Translations under genes and position numbers: made by a program
NCBI RefSeq assembly: GCF_910592395.1
Contig: NC_088309.1
Coordinates: forward strand, 20,648,599 to 20,712,598
Reading direction: 5' to 3'
Length of the DNA: 64,000 nucleotides
Origin: Lineus longissimus
Lineage: Eukaryota; Nemertea; Pilidiophora; Heteronemertea; Lineidae
Shown: in pieces, positions 46,580 through 57,879 of the stretch
How positions within the stretch are numbered: position 1 is the first letter of the stretch
How the letters are laid out: the number at the start of each line of letters is the position of its first letter
Notes under the pieces: model-generated
Database searches by the model: none
The model's input: the letters and a program-made list of their open reading frames with translations, nothing else
Told to the model about the DNA's origin: nothing

Positions 46580-49500
46580 CACATTTGTACTCCCGGAGAC
46601 CCAAGACTTTGAAATATTTAAAGGCAAAATCTGAAGAAAAGAAAGTGGAAGATGAACCAATCACCCCGTTGTAGTTTGTCGAGTAGCTTCCAGCAGACGA
46701 CGATGAAAACGTTGATTTTTTGGGAAATATGTTTGTACTGAAGTATCATCCTGACAATATCAGGCCATTTCACTCGGAAACATGCGTAAGGAGGAGTCGT
46801 GTTGTGGACCCTGTTTGCAAGAGGGCTCGCCCACTTTCGTTTGCCTGTCCCTTTTTTGTTTTAATAGGAAAATAACACGTCCTGCACTTTCTGTAAAGGT
46901 CTCTAGAACTGCGACCAAATCGGAGGCCTCCATATATATATATATTTATTTATTCCTCCTATGCAGAAGAAGATATACAAATTAGTATACAATAAATTTA
47001 ACAGAGTGTATGAGGAGTGAGTGCATTATTTACAGGTAATTTGGTAATTAATTGAGTGAGCTGGTTAATACCAGCACTCCGCTGCAATTTGCAGCAATGA
47101 CATGTTGTCTTCTAGGTCGCAGCCAGGTATTTGCTTACCTAGCAATGTCTCTGTTAGATCATTGTCATTCATGTTCCACAGTGCCGCGGACACCTCTACG
47201 GAGCATTCGTCTACGGCTCTTTCCCAGAATAGGTCTCGCTTTACCGCGAGACCCGAGCACTCGCAGAAGAGATGTCGTGGTGTGTCCGTGTATGCGCTTT
47301 TACAATGTGAGCAATATATAGGCTCTTGCAATATGACAAATGTGTTCAGCTTTGCAAGAAAAAGCATATCTATGTTTACTCCTCGGGTCCTTTTGGGCGG
47401 ACAGCCAGAGGAGGGACGGAAAGTCCAACGTTTTCTTAATGTTCAGAATTCTGGTTAGTTCGCAGTCCATGTTACACGCGGACACGAAGTTAACATTTTC
47501 ATGAGTCTCTATGGCTAATCGTACAGTCGATTTCCAGACGGATTTGTGAGGGAAAAGAGCTGGGTCCGTGGCGGCTAGTTCTAAGTAATCCGATAGATGA
47601 TATTTATATAACGTGTCCCTGAGCAAGGGAACATAGCCAATGCACTCCTTACTGCGTGTAGTTCTGTCCTGCATGGATAGGTACCTGAGTCTGAATACCG
47701 TCCACGGGAGTTTGCATGGCGCTTTACTTAAAGCTACAAGTTGACCAAGGAACTGGAGACGTCTAGCGTCCACTGAAGATTGAATACAATGGCTCCCGAT
47801 CATTGCTTGAGCCACTAAAGTCCTAGTCATTCTCGGAAATCCTTGCATCCTTTTCAAGCAAAAGCGGTGTGCCCTTTCGAGGATCATCGTTTCGCGCGCA
47901 GACAGATTGTCCCAAATTTCACTACCGTAGAGCGCTCGGGGGAGGCATACGGTGCAGTAGAGTTTGAAAGACGAGGCTGGATTAAAACCAGAAGGTTGAA
48001 TCCCCGGACCTAGGATGCACATTAACGTATTTTTCAGCTTCTGGGCGGCGGCTATTACTTGCCTCAATGGCTTGGAATGCTTATCCTGGGATACCCCAAG
48101 GTGCACACAAACATCTGTTTCCCTGACGGGTTTGTTACCCAAGTGCCAATTGCGGAGTGGCTTCGCTCGTTCCCACTGTCTCACGCTTTCACCGAATACT
48201 ATTATCAGGCACTTTTGTCCATTGTAGTCGTATCTCCACTTAATTGCATACTGGTCACAGCACCCCATCATGCCGTCTAATCCAAACTTTGAGAGCGATA
48301 CCAGGGTGAGATCGTCCGCGTGGCAAGGCGATCCACAGTTCACGTCTTCGATTTTAGCACCGACATCTAACTGATCAAGGTTGTCAAGAAGTTCGTTGAT
48401 GTAGAGTAGGTACAACCAGGTTGAGAGTACACCACCTTGTCTGACAGACTGTTTTAGCGCAAACCACGGGGACATAGTATTACTGACAATCACGCAACTT
48501 TCAGCATCCACATAGCAGTTTTTGGTCAAGCGCCAAAGCTTGCCTTGCACCCCAAAATTAAAAAGCTTGTAGAAGAGCCCGTTATGCCAGACGGTATCGA
48601 AGGCTTTGGATGTATCCAAGAAGCACGCGTACACTTTCGAGTTCCTTTCGAGATTGTGACGGATTGTTTCCTGGAGCACGAAGGCAGTGGATACACAACT
48701 GCGCTTCTTTTGGTAGGCACTTTGCTGGCGATTAGGGAAAACTATATTGTTGTCTTGCGTCCATCGATTCAGTTTCTCTAGCATCAGTTTTTCTAACACT
48801 TTGTACAGAACAGGTAGCAACGTTATCGGACGATAACTCCCTGGTTCGGCCCGATCCTTTCCCCCACCCTTATGTATAGTGTGGATAACTCCTTTCTTGG
48901 CACTGGCCGGTACATGCTCAGATGTCAGTATCACGTTAAGGAGATTTGTGAGCGTTGTATGGAGGATGCGACCTCCATATTTGATGTGTTCGTTCGTGAG
49001 GGAATCGTGACCTCCTGCTTTCCCACACTTAAGTCCACGAAGCGCGCGCGTAACTTCCTCAAAAGAGAAAGGGTGGTCGAGGCCGTCTATCTGTATCTGC
49101 TTTGACCTTTCGTCCATGTCTTGCACTGACCTGTCTACTTCACACCTAAACGTTTCATCATATCTCAGGTCGCATTTCGGAGAATAAAGCTCTTCAAAAT
49201 ATGCGGCCCACTTATTCGCGATGTCCGAAGTGTCATAACACATTTCCCCTTTGAAGCGCATAGGGGGAGGGGGCCTGTTTGGCGTGAGTTTACGGCTTTT
49301 TAGCAGTCTCCAGAATTTGTCCTGGTCTACCTCGGCAAGCTCGTCAAGTTCTGCATAGAAATTCGCCTCCAAGTCGGCATTCTGCTTTCGCAGAGCCGCT
49401 CTGAAAGCCCGTTTGGCCTCTTTGTACAGTTTGAATTCCTCCGAGTCCGCGGATCTGGGTTTGTCTGCTTGCACCCACAGGTGGCGTGCCTGTTTCATTT

Positions 49501-50629
49501 GCTGATAGATAGGCTTGAGTTTTTCATTCCAGTTCGGTCTGCACTTCTTACGCGAATTCCTCCGTTTGGGAATGGAGAGGTCAGCTGCGGTGACCATTGA
49601 GCGAACTACTGATTCATACAGTGCATCAACTTCGGCGTGCGTACGCGCAGTTGACGTATCGACCTGCGGGAGGTTTCTTTCGAGTATTGCTCTGTAGTCA
49701 GTTATGCAACAGAAGTTGTCTCTTATGCACCGGTCCCAATTGTAGCGCACAACTAGAAATCCCCGAGCAGTAGTGTTGTCTGAGGCGCCAGTGTGGGACA
49801 TTTTTACTACTGCACAGATGGGTAAATGGTCCGATGTGTTTATGCCATTTTCTTGCAGTATAACACAGTCACTAGCCGATTCCATCAGCGAAGCATTCAC
49901 TAGGATGTGATCAATAAGGGTTTTGTCCCTTTTTTGTTTTAATAGGAAAATAACACGTCCTGCACTTTCTGTAAAGGTCTCTAGAACTGCGACCAAATCG
50001 GAGGCCTCCATAAGTGAAACGAAAGGCTTTCTAGACTTTCTCGATTTTCCTCGGGACACATTGTGTAGGGATGACCCCGTATTTCGGCGGTCGGCCAACC
50101 TACCTTCACATTTAAGTCGATAATATGAGCTTGTAACATCAGGGAGAAGGCCTTTTTTGGTAGTTGTAACTTCTGTATCTTTGCTCACGTAACAACTATG
50201 ACTACCGACATCTTTAGGGCTCTCTTTTTCTTCAGAGTAATCGACACTGAGACAGGAAAACGATGTCTCTTCTATACACCATCGAAGGCAGGCCTGCTCG
50301 TCCAAATACCCAGACCACTTCTCATTGTTTTCGTATAGATAGTAGCCTCCATACTTAACGAAACTAGCTTGATCCCTTTGGCAGATGAAATGTCCTTTAA
50401 TAAGAAAATTAACGTGATTTTGTGACTTGTTCATTTTACAGTCCGCATCCATGACACGACACGTTGAATGGGTGTTGGATGGAAGAAGTAGTGTGCTATA
50501 TTCTGATAGACTGTGGCGCGGCATCAATTTCAGCCGTGCACAACACATGACGTATACATTTTTACCTGATTTACCTGCCACGAGTATGATGTATTCCGCG
50601 AAAACAAGTATGTACCATTCCCTTAACAT
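46580..50629 (-). CDS. Secreted PAN/apple-domain protein, unit 2, intron holds a LINE
   Basis: Paralogue of the unit 1 gene. Exons on the minus strand: 50575-50629 (signal peptide, one synonymous base difference), 50104-50394 (PAN module, phase 1-1, all six cysteines kept), and the candidate third exon 46580-46630. A donor reading GAAG/GTAGGT ends the PAN exon at 50104. The intron between exons 2 and 3 contains the 3-kb LINE in the same orientation. The PAN exon differs from unit 1 at ten residues (for example F to Y twice, G to V, A to E, Y to D). A continuous open frame runs from the signal exon through the PAN exon and intron into the LINE, giving 1,114 codons (50644-47300), but that is read-through and not a gene. 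Confidence 0.62.
46846..46934. repeat. LINE target-site duplication, left copy (89 bp)
   Basis: Starts TGTCCCTTTTTTG and ends GGAGGCCTCCATA. It is an exact match to 49924-50012. Unit 1 has the same sequence once, uninterrupted, at about 41149-41240, with a few base changes. Confidence 0.93.
46935..49923 (-). mobile_element. 5'-truncated non-LTR retrotransposon (LINE)
   Basis: 2,989 bp bounded by an 89-bp target duplication. The 3' end is the low-coordinate side, with a tail of AATAAATAAATATATATAT. The 5' end starts inside the endonuclease (only the final TSDHLPIC region remains), so the element arrived truncated. It lies in intron 2 of the PAN gene of unit 2; unit 1 preserves the empty site. 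Confidence 0.9.
47065..49923 (-). pseudogene. LINE reverse transcriptase ORF, truncated and frameshifted
   Basis: Minus-strand product with the end of an AP endonuclease (NTSDHLPIC), then a reverse transcriptase. Landmarks are GSYRPITLLPVLYKVLEK, QSAYQKKRSCVSTA, FLDTSKAFDTVWH, QSVRQGGVLS and the catalytic box HADDLTLV. It stops at 47300. A different frame, 47367-47065, supplies the C-terminal zinc motif (YCSHCKSAYTDTPRHLFCEC), so there is a frameshift in the last 100 codons. Typical of the Jockey/I/CR1 group with one large second ORF; I cannot fix the clade. Missing N-terminal endonuclease makes it inactive for jumping. The reverse transcriptase core itself is still open. Confidence 0.88.
49924..50012. 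repeat. LINE target-site duplication, right copy (89 bp)
   Basis: Exact copy of 46846-46934, at the 5' side of the LINE. Unusually long for a non-LTR element. Confidence 0.93.
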
Positions 50630-51497
50630 GATGGTATTCCACAATACGAGGAGCTTTTAAAAATGTCCAAGTTACGAGCATGAAATAATATCAATATTGT
50701 ATGATATCTCGTTGTACATGTATTACATTATTAGATCTCGTTTGTAAACACAGTTGGAGATGATTAAAATGGCCGAGTCGTGTTTGTAACTCCGTTTTCC
50801 TCGTTAAGTCCATAAACCTGGAGGGCAGTGTCGTGTCCTGTTTGCATATAGGCCGAAGACAGTTTATTGTGTAGCTCCGGCAGAGTCGGAATTGGTACAT
50901 TTATGTAAAAACGCTTACGCCATTTTCTTTCGTGTAAAACATAACTTATTTGTCCCCTAATCTTTATAATGTTCATATAAAATGCTACTGTAAAGTACCG
51001 TCTACTCAGTAGGGACTTCGATACAGATGTAAGTCTGAGGCATTTGGAGAATGTCTTTTAAACTTAAATACTTCTATAGTTTGCTTGTATTAGGCGTCTT
51101 TAGTAAGCTCGGCATGGGCCGCTGTCTTTTCTTCCCGCCACGTGGGTCACGTGGTTGTCCGAATCGCTTAAATTGAGTTTATTCCTCTCTATAACATCTT
51201 TAAACAAACCCATTTGAGGTACAAGCGTTATATGTAACAAGTAAAATACTTTGATAGGATCTGTGCTGGCGATTGAGCTGTTTATGAAGGTTTAGACCAA
51301 TAATTTAGTTACGGTTGATGTTCGCAGGTGGCAGCACCGTGTGGTGCGATTGTCTTCAAGGTCAAGGTTTAACCATCATCATCATCAGAGATATCGTATA
51401 AAGAACATGAGATGCGTACAAATCGGTCTTTGTCTTTCTTGAGTGCGTCGACGGAAGATGTCGTGTGACCACGACATAAGTTAAAATCTTATTCGTC

Positions 51498-54400
51498 ATG
51501 GCCACGGGAGGTGATCTGCCTGGTGGCAATGGGAGCTACCTAAACTTGCTAGCTGAAGCTGCTACGAAACGTCGTGTCGAAGCTGAACTGGAAAGCACGA
51601 GGCGCGAGATAAGGACAGTTGAACGAAAAATTCGTTTGGAACGTGACATTAGTTTGTTAGGAGCCCCGGACAGTGACACTGAAGGGAGGGAATTGCCCTC
51701 AAGAATAGTGCCTGCTGTCAACAATGACAGTGGTCGTCAAGAAACCGTTCCTAAGGTGTTGTTAGAAAACAATAACAATGTACATGAAGTAGTTAATCAG
51801 TTTGTTGACTCCTTTCACCAAATCATTGCTGAACTGAAGGCTGATCAGGAAGCCTTGAATAAAAAATGTGACACTGCCAGTAAAGATAGGTCAAATGTCG
51901 AGGTGACTAAGCCAGGCTATGCTGGAGATACCAGCATGGAGCAGTTCGTCAGTACCATGGACAAATTTGCCTTGAAGGCCACTTTGCCTGCGCTAGACAT
52001 TGTGAAATTCAATGGTGATTCCAGTCAGTACCACAAATTTAAAACGCGTTTTGACCAGATGATCGGGTCGCAAAGCCTTAGTGAGGCCCACAAGATGGCT
52101 CACCTCATGCAGTTCGTTGAGGGGCGAGCAAAACGCGCCATAGTTGGATTCGATGGTGTCACGGGGGGCTTGGTTAAGGCGCTAGCTGTCCTAGAACGGC
52201 GCTTTGGCCAGCCTCACGCCGTTACAGAAGCTTGCATTAGTTCCCTTATTCACACACCTACAATTTCAATCAATGACACGCAGGCCCTGTGTGATTTTGC
52301 TGACAAGGCTAGGACAGTTTATGAAACTCTTGTAACTTTGCAAGCCACTGGCGAAATGAATAGTGCCAACCTGGCAATCATGGCTCGAAAGCTACCGATC
52401 CCTCTCCAAGTTAAATGGCGAAACAAGGCCCAGCTGTTGAGGAAAAGAAATTCCCCTCCTTCACTTGAAAGACCAGTGATGTTTATCGAAGAAGAAGCTG
52501 ATGCGGCTAGTGACCCCATATTTGGAAAAATCGGAGACTCGCATAAAACCAAGGCCAAGACTGACGTCGTCTTCAGTAAACGTGGCAGTGACAACATCAA
52601 ACCCGGAAAGACATCAACCTTCACCACCCAAGTGGAGGATGACCATGCAAGCCACAAGCACAACGCCAAGACTAAACCAAAGTGCTACGATTGCAGTGAA
52701 AATCACAAGATAGCTGATTGTCCTCAGTTTAAAAGAAAAACGCTGAAGGAAAGGGATAGTTTCGTTCGAACGAACAGGCTATGTTTTAATTGCCTTGCCA
52801 AACATTATCTTGCGGACTGTCAAGTAAAGCGACAATGTACTATTTGTCCTGGGAAACACTCCACACTGTTACATAAATTTAAATACAATGGTGACCAAGC
52901 AGGTGCGCCAGCCTCATCAAACCAACCAGATGTCGCAAATTCGTATGCGGTAGGGTCATCCAGACCAAGGGTAGCCCTACAGGTTGTCCCAATAAGGGTT
53001 TTGGGTCCAGGTGCTTCAGTAACAACTTATGCTCTATTGGACTCGGGGAGTGAAGAAACTTTCATCAGGAAGTCACTCAGTGATAGGCTGAAGCTCCGAG
53101 TTGGTAGTCAAGAGACCATGGCCATATCAACAATGGCGGGTGAATCGTCTCTCATTGTGAATAGGGTTAGCCTTGAGGTGGAGGCTGTAAGGTCACCATC
53201 GAAGAAAGTTGGCATCCAAGGAGTTGTGGTGCCCACTCTGGATATAAGCACTGCACGCCCAAACGTGAGTAAGTGGCCTCACTTGGAGGACATTGAAATG
53301 CCAGAAGTGGACATTGAAGACGTTACCATGCTCATAGGTGCTAACGTCCCTGAGGTTCAGGTTCACTTGGAAAGTCGACTGGGGAAAGCTGGTGAACCTT
53401 TCGCTGTACGAACATTACTTGGCTGGTCTGTATTTGGACCAATCAGTCCGGCCGGGAGTGATAGTAAACAGAAGGTAAATGCGCACTTCATGAAGTATGG
53501 TGAAACTCGGCCAGAGTCGCACCTACATCAGTTCTTGGAGTTGGATAGTTTAGGTGTCGTGGAGAAGAAAGGGATGTCTGCTGAAGACCGCCGTGCTTTG
53601 AAAAGACTCGAGGACACAACCAGAAAAACGGACAACCGGTATGAAGTCGGCATGCTATGGAAAGCTGAGAACACATGGCTGCCAGACAACAGAGCATTGG
53701 CTGAATCTCGTTTAGAGTCGCTGAGAAGGAAGTTAGTTAAGAACCCAGAGCTTCATGAAAAATACACTGCGTTCATGACGAAACTGTTTAGCCAGGGATA
53801 TGCTGTGCAACTGAGCGAAGAAGAAAAACTAAAGGGTAATTCTAAAACATGGTATTTGCCGCACCACTCCGTAACACATCCTCGCAAACCTGAAAAGGTA
53901 AGGGTTGTGTTTGATGCAGCCGCAAAGTTCAAGGGTGTTTCTCTAAATGACCAGCTGCTAAATGGCCCTGATTTGACTAACAGCCTGCTCGGTATACTTT
54001 TGAGATTTCGTGAACAGCCAGTCGCTATTGTAGGAGACATTGAAGGTTTCTTCCTCAGAGTTGGAGTACCAGATGATGACAACGAAGCGCTCCGATTCCT
54101 GTGGTGGGAAAACGGAGACCTGACTGGCCCGGTCGTTGAGTGTAAAATGGTACGACACATTTTCGGCGCTAAGGATTCTCCATGCTGCTGCAACTACGCA
54201 CTTAAACAAACCGCGGAGAAGAGTGTAGGATTCAGTGAACAAGCAGTAAATGCTATTAAGAGGTCCTTTTACGTAGACGACCATGTAGACAGCGTCGATA
54301 CTGCAGAAACTGGCATTGGTCAGATCCAGGAGGTAACAGAACTATTGAGAGACAATGGCGGGTTCAGAGTGACCGGATGGATTAGCAATGACCGAGAGGT

Positions 54401-56840
54401 TTTGAACACTGTTCCTGAGAGTGAGCGAGCAAAGTCCCTACTAAACCTAGACTTAGACAAGTTACCCGTCTCAAGAGCCCTAGGTGTTGAGTGGGATGTT
54501 GAGGAGGATGTCCTCAAATTTAGCGTCGTCAAGCCTAGTCAACCCGACACCAAGAGAGGCGTCCTGTCAGCGCTAAGTTCGCTTTTTGACCCAATTGGAC
54601 TCATATGCCCAGTCATATTGGAGGCCAAGAATATCATGCAGCGTTTGTGGAAGATACAGAAGGATTGGGACGATCCACTGCCAGCAGATGAGCTAAGAAA
54701 CTGGGAAGACTGGAAAAATGGGTTGTCTTCATTGACTGGCGTGAAAATACCACGGTGTTACTTGGTTTGTCAGCAGGAGGTGAAGGACATTTCACTGCAC
54801 AACTTTTCGGATGCCTCCTCCATAGGGTATGGAATGTGCGCTTACCTTAGGTTTGAATATCCCAACGGGGATGTCAGTTGTTCACTCGTCATTGGTAGGT
54901 CAAGATGTGCACCTGTGAAAACCACGTCCATCCCTAGACTGGAATTACAAGCCGCAACGTTAGCCACGCGAATCTCTAGTTCTATCCAGGAGGAGCTGAG
55001 ATTGAAAATAGCCAGAGTAACGTTTTGGACTGACTCAATGACTGTACTGCAGTACATTCAAAACGAAACGAAGAGATTTCATGTGTATGTGGCGAACAGA
55101 GTCGCGGAAATTAGAGACGTTACAACACCAGGACAATGGAGACACTGTCCTGGCAGCTTAAATCCAGCAGACGATGCTTCACGTGGAGTGAAACCAAGTG
55201 CCATGGCAGATCTGAAGCGTTGGTGGCAAGGACCAGAGTTCCTCCTGAAGTCAGAGGAATATTGGCCTGAAAGTGATGTTGGCCCCCTGCCAGACACGGA
55301 CGTCGCAGTGAAACGTGAGAAAACTGTGTTGGTCACAACCGAACTGGACGTGAAGGAATGTGGTTTACACAAGCTAATACTCGAGGCCAAGTCATGGTCA
55401 AGTTTGACAACGAAGGCAGCTTTTGTAATGAGCATGGGAAAAACCGGTCCTGTTCCAGAATTTGTGACTGCTGAAGAGGAAGAGAAAGCCTCAAGGTGGA
55501 TAATCGAGACAATCCAAGCTGAAAGTTTTGCCCAAGAAATTCATCAGCTGAGAAATGGTAAGGAAGTGAAAGGAGAGACTATGAAAGGTTTGAAACCCAT
55601 ACTTGTGGATAACATTCTAAGAGTCGGCGGGCGATTAGAGAAAGCGCCAACGTTGTCTGAGGATGAAAAACACCCTATAATCCTGCCCAAAGAACACTAT
55701 GTCAGCAAGTTAGTCATGCGCCAGGCCCATGGCGACTTGGCTCACGCTGGCCGAGAACAGTCTCTAGCTGAAACCCGGAAGAAGTTTTGGGTCTTAGGAG
55801 GCCGCCGTCTGGCCAAGAAGATTGTCCGTGAATGCATCGATTGTCGTCGCCAAAATGCTAGGCCAATGGAACAAGTGATGGCTGCCTTACCTGCATGCAG
55901 ACTTACACCCTACAAGCCCAGTTTCAGCTTCACTGGTGTGGATCTGTTTGGCCCCCTAGAGGTGAAATGGGACCGCGGGACTGCTAAACGCTGGGGTTGT
56001 TTGTTTACTTGTCTTGCAACCCGTGCTGTCTATCTCGAGGTGGTGCAGTCTCTCAGCACAGATGATTTCATTCTCACCCTTCGACAGTTCATAAGCAGAC
56101 GAGGACCCCCAGAAGTGATCAGGTGTGATAACGGTTCGAATTTCACGGGAGCCGAAAGGGAGTTGCGAGAGGCCATTGAGACTTGGAATCAAAGGACAAT
56201 CACTGATAACATGCAGCAACGTGGAATCAAGTTTATATTCCAACCCCCAACTGCCGCTCACATGTCTGGGGTTTGGGAGCGTTTGGTGAAGACTTCAAAA
56301 CATCACTTGAAAGCACTGTCGGGTGATCGCCTGCTCACGGAAAACGGTTTACGTACATTGTTGGCTGAAGCCGAAGCCATTATGAATGGCCGTCCTCTTT
56401 GCTCTGTGTCGGATGACCCCAAGGACCTCGAAGTACTGACGCCAAACCACTTCCTTCTGCATAGAAAAGTGTCAGGACTACCGCCTGGCATATTTGTAAA
56501 AGAGGATCATCTCCTCCGACGGGAATGGAGGAAGGTGCAATATCTTCTTGATCTTTTTTGGAAAAGATGGCTTAAGGAGTACCTGCCAGGTTTGCAGCGC
56601 AGAGAGAAGTGGCAGACAGAAAAGCGAAATGTACGAGTTGGGGATCTAGTCATGTTGGCAGAGGACAATATCAGACGAAGCCAGTGGCCCCTGGGTCGTA
56701 TTACCGAAGTATACCCAGGAACGGATGATGTTGTAAGATCAGCGACAGTGAAAACTGCATCAGCAGAGTATCATCGCCCCATTGCCAAGCTCTGCTTGCT
56801 TGAAGCCGTCGAAGACAAACCAGACGTTTGTGTCCGTTAG
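51498..56840 (+). CDS. BEL/Pao gag-pol polyprotein, intact
   Basis: One uninterrupted frame of 1,780 codons, the usual full length for BEL/Pao. Order: basic coiled-coil N-terminus (about 20-50) and a gag-like region (165-320, DIVKFNGDSSQYHKFKTRF). Next are cysteine-histidine knuckles (CYDC, CFNCLAKHYLADC, CTICPGKH; about 396-455) and an aspartic protease with LLDSGSEETF (about 514). The reverse transcriptase follows with GDIEGFFLRV and the YVDD box at about 925. RNase H follows with FSDASSIGYGM and FWTDSMTVL (about 1103-1180), then an H2C2 zinc site (about 1410-1450). The integrase core has GVDLFGP, IRCDNGSNF and the E of MSGVWERL (about 1480-1595). A C-terminal DUF5641-like segment (VGDLVMLAEDN) completes it. 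No stop or frameshift, so it may be young. It has no env-like ORF. Confidence 0.95.
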   Translation: MATGGDLPGGNGSYLNLLAEAATKRRVEAELESTRREIRTVERKIRLERDISLLGAPDSDTEGRELPSRIVPAVNNDSGRQETVPKVLLENNNNVHEVVNQFVDSFHQIIAELKADQEALNKKCDTASKDRSNVEVTKPGYAGDTSMEQFVSTMDKFALKATLPALDIVKFNGDSSQYHKFKTRFDQMIGSQSLSEAHKMAHLMQFVEGRAKRAIVGFDGVTGGLVKALAVLERRFGQPHAVTEACISSLIHTPTISINDTQALCDFADKARTVYETLVTLQATGEMNSANLAIMARKLPIPLQVKWRNKAQLLRKRNSPPSLERPVMFIEEEADAASDPIFGKIGDSHKTKAKTDVVFSKRGSDNIKPGKTSTFTTQVEDDHASHKHNAKTKPKCYDCSENHKIADCPQFKRKTLKERDSFVRTNRLCFNCLAKHYLADCQVKRQCTICPGKHSTLLHKFKYNGDQAGAPASSNQPDVANSYAVGSSRPRVALQVVPIRVLGPGASVTTYALLDSGSEETFIRKSLSDRLKLRVGSQETMAISTMAGESSLIVNRVSLEVEAVRSPSKKVGIQGVVVPTLDISTARPNVSKWPHLEDIEMPEVDIEDVTMLIGANVPEVQVHLESRLGKAGEPFAVRTLLGWSVFGPISPAGSDSKQKVNAHFMKYGETRPESHLHQFLELDSLGVVEKKGMSAEDRRALKRLEDTTRKTDNRYEVGMLWKAENTWLPDNRALAESRLESLRRKLVKNPELHEKYTAFMTKLFSQGYAVQLSEEEKLKGNSKTWYLPHHSVTHPRKPEKVRVVFDAAAKFKGVSLNDQLLNGPDLTNSLLGILLRFREQPVAIVGDIEGFFLRVGVPDDDNEALRFLWWENGDLTGPVVECKMVRHIFGAKDSPCCCNYALKQTAEKSVGFSEQAVNAIKRSFYVDDHVDSVDTAETGIGQIQEVTELLRDNGGFRVTGWISNDREVLNTVPESERAKSLLNLDLDKLPVSRALGVEWDVEEDVLKFSVVKPSQPDTKRGVLSALSSLFDPIGLICPVILEAKNIMQRLWKIQKDWDDPLPADELRNWEDWKNGLSSLTGVKIPRCYLVCQQEVKDISLHNFSDASSIGYGMCAYLRFEYPNGDVSCSLVIGRSRCAPVKTTSIPRLELQAATLATRISSSIQEELRLKIARVTFWTDSMTVLQYIQNETKRFHVYVANRVAEIRDVTTPGQWRHCPGSLNPADDASRGVKPSAMADLKRWWQGPEFLLKSEEYWPESDVGPLPDTDVAVKREKTVLVTTELDVKECGLHKLILEAKSWSSLTTKAAFVMSMGKTGPVPEFVTAEEEEKASRWIIETIQAESFAQEIHQLRNGKEVKGETMKGLKPILVDNILRVGGRLEKAPTLSEDEKHPIILPKEHYVSKLVMRQAHGDLAHAGREQSLAETRKKFWVLGGRRLAKKIVRECIDCRRQNARPMEQVMAALPACRLTPYKPSFSFTGVDLFGPLEVKWDRGTAKRWGCLFTCLATRAVYLEVVQSLSTDDFILTLRQFISRRGPPEVIRCDNGSNFTGAERELREAIETWNQRTITDNMQQRGIKFIFQPPTAAHMSGVWERLVKTSKHHLKALSGDRLLTENGLRTLLAEAEAIMNGRPLCSVSDDPKDLEVLTPNHFLLHRKVSGLPPGIFVKEDHLLRREWRKVQYLLDLFWKRWLKEYLPGLQRREKWQTEKRNVRVGDLVMLAEDNIRRSQWPLGRITEVYPGTDDVVRSATVKTASAEYHRPIAKLCLLEAVEDKPDVCVR

Positions 56841-57879
56841 ACTATCAGAATTCATACTAGTATATTGGAGCACTGTTCTTTATCTTGGGAAAAAGCTTCT
56901 TAAGTGAAATATTGAGACCAAGTGAAATAGTGACCATGTTGACCACAAGTAGCGCTCTTGTGTCAATTAGCCTTGCTTTATCTCTGAGTGTTATTTGAAT
57001 TTGATTTGGATGTTTACCTTGGGAAATAATGTCTCCTGGGAACATACTTTGTGGGTTGTATCAGAGATTAATATTGGCTTAATTGCTATGAAAGGGCTAG
57101 CTGTGTAATTTGTGAAAGTTTCTGAGCAAGTACTATTTTTGAGTGGAATTCTTGGATTCAAGGATGATAAGTTCTATGGATCAAGTGGATTCAAATTCGG
57201 ATGTGTTCACCATGTGTTATTGCAGTATTAGTTGTCAGGCTCGCTCCTTTCTATAGTATCATGCTGTTGTAAGATTTCGGCCGGATCTTACAATGGTTCT
57301 GCTCTGTAGACAGTGTGTGTTTTACATCAGCAGACGATGTTTGTTTGAAGCGAGTCCAGGCCCAACTTGAATGCCTTGTACTTTCTGTTCGTGGATGTAA
57401 CAGTCCCACCCAATGCAACCTACCTACTTTGTGGGTGTAATTCAAGACCATGACAGTATCACTGTGCAACTTCCTGGCTTAAAACGCCGTAAATATGCTG
57501 TTTTTTATCGCCGATTTCGCCGAAGTCTTAATGGCCGCCATTTGCAATATCGCGTCATCGATGACGTCAGCCGTGGAATAATGCCGTGGAACAGTCATAA
57601 TTATCGCATGGCACGTGGTCGTGAATGACGCGACGTGATTGGCTCACATACTAATGAGGTATGATAATCTGGAATATTGTTGAATGACCACGTGTTTTTA
57701 ATTTGTTCTATATATAGTTTTTGACTGTAGCCGAATAGACAATTTGAACTTGAAATTTTGAGTCTTTTATTTCATTTTAGCAGTGAGGGTGGGCGGCTAC
57801 AGGCGGTATCATTTCCAACAACATGTCACAATAAGATACCTTTTTCCCCTATGTGCCAGGAGTATGAGGGGTTGGGGCG
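56841..57879 (+). other. 3' untranslated region of BEL element
   Basis: Non-coding. At 57265 a hairpin TTGTAAGAT / ATCTTACAA follows a TG start, and TATATATAG lies at about 57708. 57265-57820 begins TGTTG and ends CAACA and could be an LTR-like block of 556 bp, but no partner upstream of the gag-pol ORF was recognised. Confidence 0.35.

Noticed and set aside
47300-50644. A single 1,114-codon gene fusing a secreted PAN domain to reverse transcriptase
   Set aside because: The PAN exon ends in a perfect donor at 50104, unit 1 has a stop in the same intron, and the LINE is bracketed by a target duplication. It is intronic read-through.
57265-57820. Definite 3' LTR of the BEL element
   Set aside because: It has TG/CA-type ends and a TATA-like box, but no matching copy upstream of gag-pol and no polypurine tract before it. 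Left as a possibility only.
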